Assembly: GCF_937128705.1 (NCBI RefSeq)
Contig: NZ_CAKZMP010000081.1
Location: 1-49,314 of the forward strand
DNA length: 49,314 bases
Reading direction: 5' to 3'
Origin: an uncultured Kiloniella sp.
GTDB taxonomy: Bacteria; Pseudomonadota; Alphaproteobacteria; Kiloniellales; Kiloniellaceae
This document shows, in pieces, positions 45,510-49,314 of the stretch. Position 1 is the first letter of the stretch, and each line of letters starts with the position of its first letter. A program made the position numbers and the translations under genes. The notes below the pieces were generated by a model that did not search any database, was not told where the DNA came from, and worked only from the letters and a program-made list of their open reading frames with translations.

Positions 45510-45577
45510 CCATAATTCAAATAAAAAAAGCACTGCCATTCATCTCGATGGCAGTGCTTTTTTTATTTGAATTATGG
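45510..45577. terminator. Bidirectional intrinsic terminator with unusually long perfect stem
   Basis: ccataattcaaataaaaaaagcactgccat / tcatctcg / atggcagtgctttttttatttgaattatgg: 30-bp perfect inverted repeat, 8-nt loop. Confidence 0.9.
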
Positions 45578-45707
45578 TTGGCTCAATATGCGATAATCCC
45601 GACTTTGCCCCTTTTTTGTCACAAAGCCCCACCCTTTGGGCATAAAGCCGCGAGATAAGAATACAAAGAAACAAAACAACTTTATTCTTAGATGACAGGG
45701 CAGCGGC

Positions 45708-47978
45708 ATGCTGAAAACAATCACACAGAAACAATTAAACTTTTCGATTAAACAACAATTTATCAGGGGGCTATTGGCTGCCTCTATAATTGTTATGGGC
45801 ATAGGTCCCTCGGTTGCAAATGGACTGGTGTCCCCAAATGACATGAAAAGAGGCTCGTTGTTATTGAAAACAACGGAAGCCGGTAAAATGGTCGAAGCCA
45901 TTCAGCTTGCAACCAATGTAGAGATTGACATCAACGGACCGATTGCCCGAACGAAAGTCACCCAACGCTTTAGAAACCCTTCTGATGGCTGGGTTGAAGG
46001 AACCTATGTTTTTCCTCTTCCTGAAACATCAGCTGTAGATACACTCAAAATGCAAATCGGTGATCGTTTCATCGAAGGCATTATCAAGCCCAAAGAAGAG
46101 GCTCGAAAAATTTATGATGACGCCAAAAGAGAAGGCAAAAAAGCCAGTTTGGTTGAACAGTTACGCCCCAATCTCTTTACCAACTCGGTCGCAAATATAG
46201 GGCCGCAAGAAATCATCGTTGTACAGATTGAATATCAAGAAACGGTCAGGCAATCGAATGGTCTTTTCTCGCTCCGTTTCCCAATGGTTGCAGCCCCCCG
46301 CTACAACCCAAAGCCACGCATTGTCGAAAGTGTAAATTTTGAGAATGATGAACAGTGGGGAACAGTAAAAGATTCCGTTCCGGATCGTGAAGAGATAACG
46401 TCTCCAGTAATAAATCCGGCAAGACAAGCACAAAGCAATCCGGTGTCTTTGAATGTCAACTTGGCTTCCGGCTTCCCCATTGCTGAAATCAAAAGCCCGT
46501 TCCACAACATTATTACAGACTATAAATCCAAAGATCAGGTTGAAGTCTCTCTCAGTGATCAAGTCGTCCCTGCAGATCGCGATTTTGAACTAAACTGGAA
46601 AGCCGAACCAAAAAAATCTCCCCGCGTAGCCCTATTTAAGGAAACAATTGGTCAAGATGACTATTTCCTTGCCTTTGTTACTCCCCCCAAACTGGCTCAA
46701 CTTGCTCAGGATGAAATAACAACACCAGACAGGGAAGTTATCTTTGTTATTGATAACTCAGGCTCTATGGCTGGCCCTTCTATGAGACAGGCAAAGGAAA
46801 GCTTGCTTTTAGCTCTTGCAAAGTTGAGCGATCAGGATCGCTTTAACGTCATAAGATTCGATGACACCTACGAAGTCCTTTTCCCTTCAGCTCTTGAAGC
46901 CAATACTGGCAATCTTGATATCGCAAAAAGATTTGTCTCATCTCTCGAAGCTGATGGCGGAACAGAAATGTTACCTGCGCTGGAAGCCGCCTTGGAAGAC
47001 CAAACCCCGCACGAAAAATCGACTTTACGCCAGATTGTATTCTTGACGGATGGTGCCATTGGCAATGAAAAACAAATGTTTGATACCATTGTAAAAAAAC
47101 GTGGTCGTTCCAGAATCTTTACCGTCGGTATTGGTTCTGCCCCCAACAGTCACTTTATGAACCGCGCATCCAGCTACGGCAAAGGAACCTTTACCCATAT
47201 CGGATCAGAACAACAAGTCAGATCCCGTATGAACGAACTATTTACAAAGCTTGAAACCCCGGTGTTAACCGATCTTCAGGCAAACTGGCCAGAAAGTAAT
47301 CAACCCGAGAAAAACAATGTAGAAATGAGCCCACGTCACCTCCCCGATCTCTACAGTGGTGAGCCCGTCGTTATCTTGGCTAAAGCCAAAAATACGGTTC
47401 GATCAGTCAAAGAAACACTGGATGTTTCTGGCCAGTTCTCAAACCAACCCTGGACAATTAAATTACCGCTCCACAAAGCACAGCAAGGCAATGGTATTGG
47501 CAAACTATGGGGCAGAAAGAGAATTTCAGAAATAGAAGGACAGTACTTTCAGGCCGATAATTGGAATGTGCTTGATCAATACATACTCAATACAGCTATG
47601 AAATACGGCCTAATCAGCAAAATGACGAGCCTTGTCGCAGTTGATATCACCCCGACGCGGCCAACTGGTACAGATTACAATAGTCAGAAGATAGCGTTAA
47701 ACCTTCCTGCTGGTTGGGATTTTGAGAAAGTCTTTGGGCCTGATTACACTTCGGCTCCAGAACAACTTGAAAATGCCAGCATTTCATCCCTGCATGCCTT
47801 AGCTGCAAGTGATACCCCCTTGGCAAATCTAGCCTCTGCAAAAGCTAAATCCATTCCCTTACCTGCAACAGCAACAACAGCGGAATTAAAAATCATTCTT
47901 GGTATTCTTCTGTTACTGGCAACGGTATTCTTTATGCTGGTCTCCCGTAAAATGCTTCTAAATGGACAGCGTCCATAG
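45708..47978 (+). CDS. Marine proteobacterial sortase target-type protein (VIT + VWA domains)
   Basis: 756 aa; signal peptide, VIT domain (VTQRFRNPSDGWVEGTYVFPLPETSAVDTLKMQIGDRFIEGIIKPKEEARKIYDDAKREGKKASLVEQLRPNLFTNSVANI), VWA MIDAS VIDNSGSM, C-terminal LPATA followed by TM and basic tail. Confidence 0.93.
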   Translation: MLKTITQKQLNFSIKQQFIRGLLAASIIVMGIGPSVANGLVSPNDMKRGSLLLKTTEAGKMVEAIQLATNVEIDINGPIARTKVTQRFRNPSDGWVEGTYVFPLPETSAVDTLKMQIGDRFIEGIIKPKEEARKIYDDAKREGKKASLVEQLRPNLFTNSVANIGPQEIIVVQIEYQETVRQSNGLFSLRFPMVAAPRYNPKPRIVESVNFENDEQWGTVKDSVPDREEITSPVINPARQAQSNPVSLNVNLASGFPIAEIKSPFHNIITDYKSKDQVEVSLSDQVVPADRDFELNWKAEPKKSPRVALFKETIGQDDYFLAFVTPPKLAQLAQDEITTPDREVIFVIDNSGSMAGPSMRQAKESLLLALAKLSDQDRFNVIRFDDTYEVLFPSALEANTGNLDIAKRFVSSLEADGGTEMLPALEAALEDQTPHEKSTLRQIVFLTDGAIGNEKQMFDTIVKKRGRSRIFTVGIGSAPNSHFMNRASSYGKGTFTHIGSEQQVRSRMNELFTKLETPVLTDLQANWPESNQPEKNNVEMSPRHLPDLYSGEPVVILAKAKNTVRSVKETLDVSGQFSNQPWTIKLPLHKAQQGNGIGKLWGRKRISEIEGQYFQADNWNVLDQYILNTAMKYGLISKMTSLVAVDITPTRPTGTDYNSQKIALNLPAGWDFEKVFGPDYTSAPEQLENASISSLHALAASDTPLANLASAKAKSIPLPATATTAELKIILGILLLLATVFFMLVSRKMLLNGQRP

Positions 47979-47980
47979 CC

Positions 47981-48356
47981 ATGAAAACCTCTAGTACTAT
48001 AAAGCCTACCTTACAAATACGAAGACCCTTTCAGAGGCCCCCTCAACATCTGGTAAGAGGAGTGAGAAAGCTCCTCTTACTCGCATTATTCATGGCTGGG
48101 TTTGCCCTGATCGGGGATGGTCTCTACATCAAATTAAAAGCCGTTCTGGCGCAACACCTGTTACAACAGGCCTGGCAGGAAACCTTAACCACCCAGACAC
48201 CACAAAGAGCATGGTCATGGGCCGATACATATCCTGTCGCAGAAATCAGCCTTCCCGATCTGGCTATAGATCCTGTAATCGCCTTACGCGGCAGTAGCGG
48301 CGAGGCCTTGGCATTCGCCCCCGGTCATTTGGAGAACACTGCCCGCCCCGGTCAGC
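47981..48356 (+). pseudogene. Class GN-like sortase, N-terminal part only (apparently truncated; end approximate)
   Basis: Follows the sortase target gene after 2 nt. Translation has TM then WSWADTYPVAEISLPDLAIDPVIALRGSSGEALAFAPGHLENTARPGQ, resembling the start of GN sortases, then turns unrelated (HVPQPRCRNSLSSASPSSADDLLG*). The catalytic His/Cys regions are absent in all forward frames downstream. Confidence 0.75.
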
Positions 48357-48509
48357 ATGTTCCTCAACCCCGCTGCCGCAATAGTCTATCCTCAGCCAGC
48401 CCAAGCAGTGCTGACGACTTACTGGGATGAGCCGGAGAAATTCGAGCAGATGAACCGTGAGTTGAAAAAGTTCATTCGCAAAGTCGAAGATGAAGGAATT
48501 CACGAGTAG
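48357..48509 (+). CDS. Hypothetical 50-aa ORF, possibly 5'-truncated (first of a phage-like small ORF cluster)
   Basis: MFLNPAAAIVYPQPAQAVLTTYWDEPEKFEQMNRELKKFIRKVEDEGIHE; amphipathic C-terminus; no clear Shine-Dalgarno before this ATG. Confidence 0.45.
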   Translation: MFLNPAAAIVYPQPAQAVLTTYWDEPEKFEQMNRELKKFIRKVEDEGIHE

Positions 48510-48593
48510 CGACCAAATAACGCGCATTGCGTGTGTTATAGTAAAGTTGCCTAAATTTCAACCAGTGATACAATCAAGAAAACAGGAGGCGTT

Positions 48594-48797
48594 ATGAAAT
48601 CAATACTTGCAACTGCTATCAAAGCTGGACTGGTGTACATGATTCGAAATTATGCCGCCTCACTGGTGTTTGACATGATTGTTGAGCAGGCCGAAAAGCT
48701 CTCACGTCGCACTGATACTGACATCGACGATAAGGCTGTGGCCATGCTGAAAAACGACAAGAGCGACTTCATAGCAGCCATCAAGGGCAGAATCTAA
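48594..48797 (+). CDS. Small phage-like protein (67 aa)
   Basis: AGGAGG Shine-Dalgarno; MKSILATAIKAGLVYMIRNYAASLVFDMIVEQAEKLSRRTDTDIDDKAVAMLKNDKSDFIAAIKGRI. Confidence 0.75.
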   Translation: MKSILATAIKAGLVYMIRNYAASLVFDMIVEQAEKLSRRTDTDIDDKAVAMLKNDKSDFIAAIKGRI

Positions 48798-48825
48798 TTA
48801 AAGCCAAACTTAAAGGTGTGGAATT

Positions 48826-49041
48826 ATGAGTTCAAAACTACTTAAAGATGCAACACAAGAAGAGCTTCTTGCTGAATTGATTGAGCGCTCTGGAGGTCTT
48901 AGTCAAGCTCCTGATACTATTCGCTATTGCAGTACCATGCGAGAAGCGCTAGTTGGGATTGGTTATGATGAAACAGCTAGTATTTTCTTAGATCAAGAAT
49001 CATACGAAGCGTTAGTTGATATTGTCGGGGCTGATAAATGA
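48826..49041 (+). CDS. Small phage-like protein (71 aa)
   Basis: MSSKLLKDATQEELLAELIERSGGLSQAPDTIRYCSTMREALVGIGYDETASIFLDQESYEALVDIVGADK; compact, stop overlaps next start (ATGA). Confidence 0.7.
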   Translation: MSSKLLKDATQEELLAELIERSGGLSQAPDTIRYCSTMREALVGIGYDETASIFLDQESYEALVDIVGADK

Positions 49042-49151
49042 AAACCAAAGCGAAAGCAACAAGTTACAAGCCGAAGAAGCCGAAGAAGAAAGCCAAAAAG
49101 GTCGCGGGCGGTTTTGACTACAACATCACAAAGCGACGGAAGTCAGCATGA
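49038..49151 (+). CDS. Small highly basic protein (37 aa; below the ORF-track cutoff)
   Basis: MKTKAKATSYKPKKPKKKAKKVAGGFDYNITKRRKSA; ATGA overlaps with both neighbours indicate translational coupling. Confidence 0.65.
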   Translation: MKTKAKATSYKPKKPKKKAKKVAGGFDYNITKRRKSA

Positions 49152-49314
49152 TTTTACTCTTCGCGGTCATTGCGCTGGTTATATTCATATTCACCGCCAA
49201 GAGACTGGCTCTCGTATCATTTATAGCGTTTTTCATTGCACAATTCATATCGACGCGAAGTGTAGTGACGTTCAGCTATGAGGCTGCTGTAATCAGCATG
49301 ATGATTCTGAACTT
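49148..49314 (+). CDS. Hydrophobic membrane protein (partial, runs off window)
   Basis: MILLFAVIALVIFIFTAKRLALVSFIAFFIAQFISTRSVVTFSYEAAVISMMILN...; ATGA overlap with upstream ORF. Confidence 0.6.
   Translation, partial: MILLFAVIALVIFIFTAKRLALVSFIAFFIAQFISTRSVVTFSYEAAVISMMILN

Overview
The window looks like an alphaproteobacterial chromosome, mostly conserved housekeeping loci. On the minus strand are a near-complete NDH-1 operon (nuoA-nuoN, nuoN cut by the window start), tRNA-Asp, and a complete Na+-NQR operon (nqrABCDEF). The flavin transferase apbE and the maturation factor nqrM are transcribed divergently from nqrA. Then come a CBS-domain protein, tRNA-Val, hup, lon, clpX, clpP and tig, tRNA-Leu, a DUF4197-like protein, nnrD/E, a Sel1-repeat protein, a PilZ protein, tRNA-His, and glnB-glnA behind a sigma54-type promoter. 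A FixJ-like regulator, CHASE2 histidine kinase, OmpA-like lipoprotein and FecR protein form a probable signalling cluster. The final part holds small orphan genes, parE, a VIT/VWA 'marine sortase target' protein and a class GN-like sortase. The sortase reading frame appears to be cut off at about 48.35 kb and followed by tightly packed, phage-like small ORFs that run off the window end. That junction is the most interesting accessory signal. All family assignments come from recognising protein sequence and motifs by eye; no database search was run.
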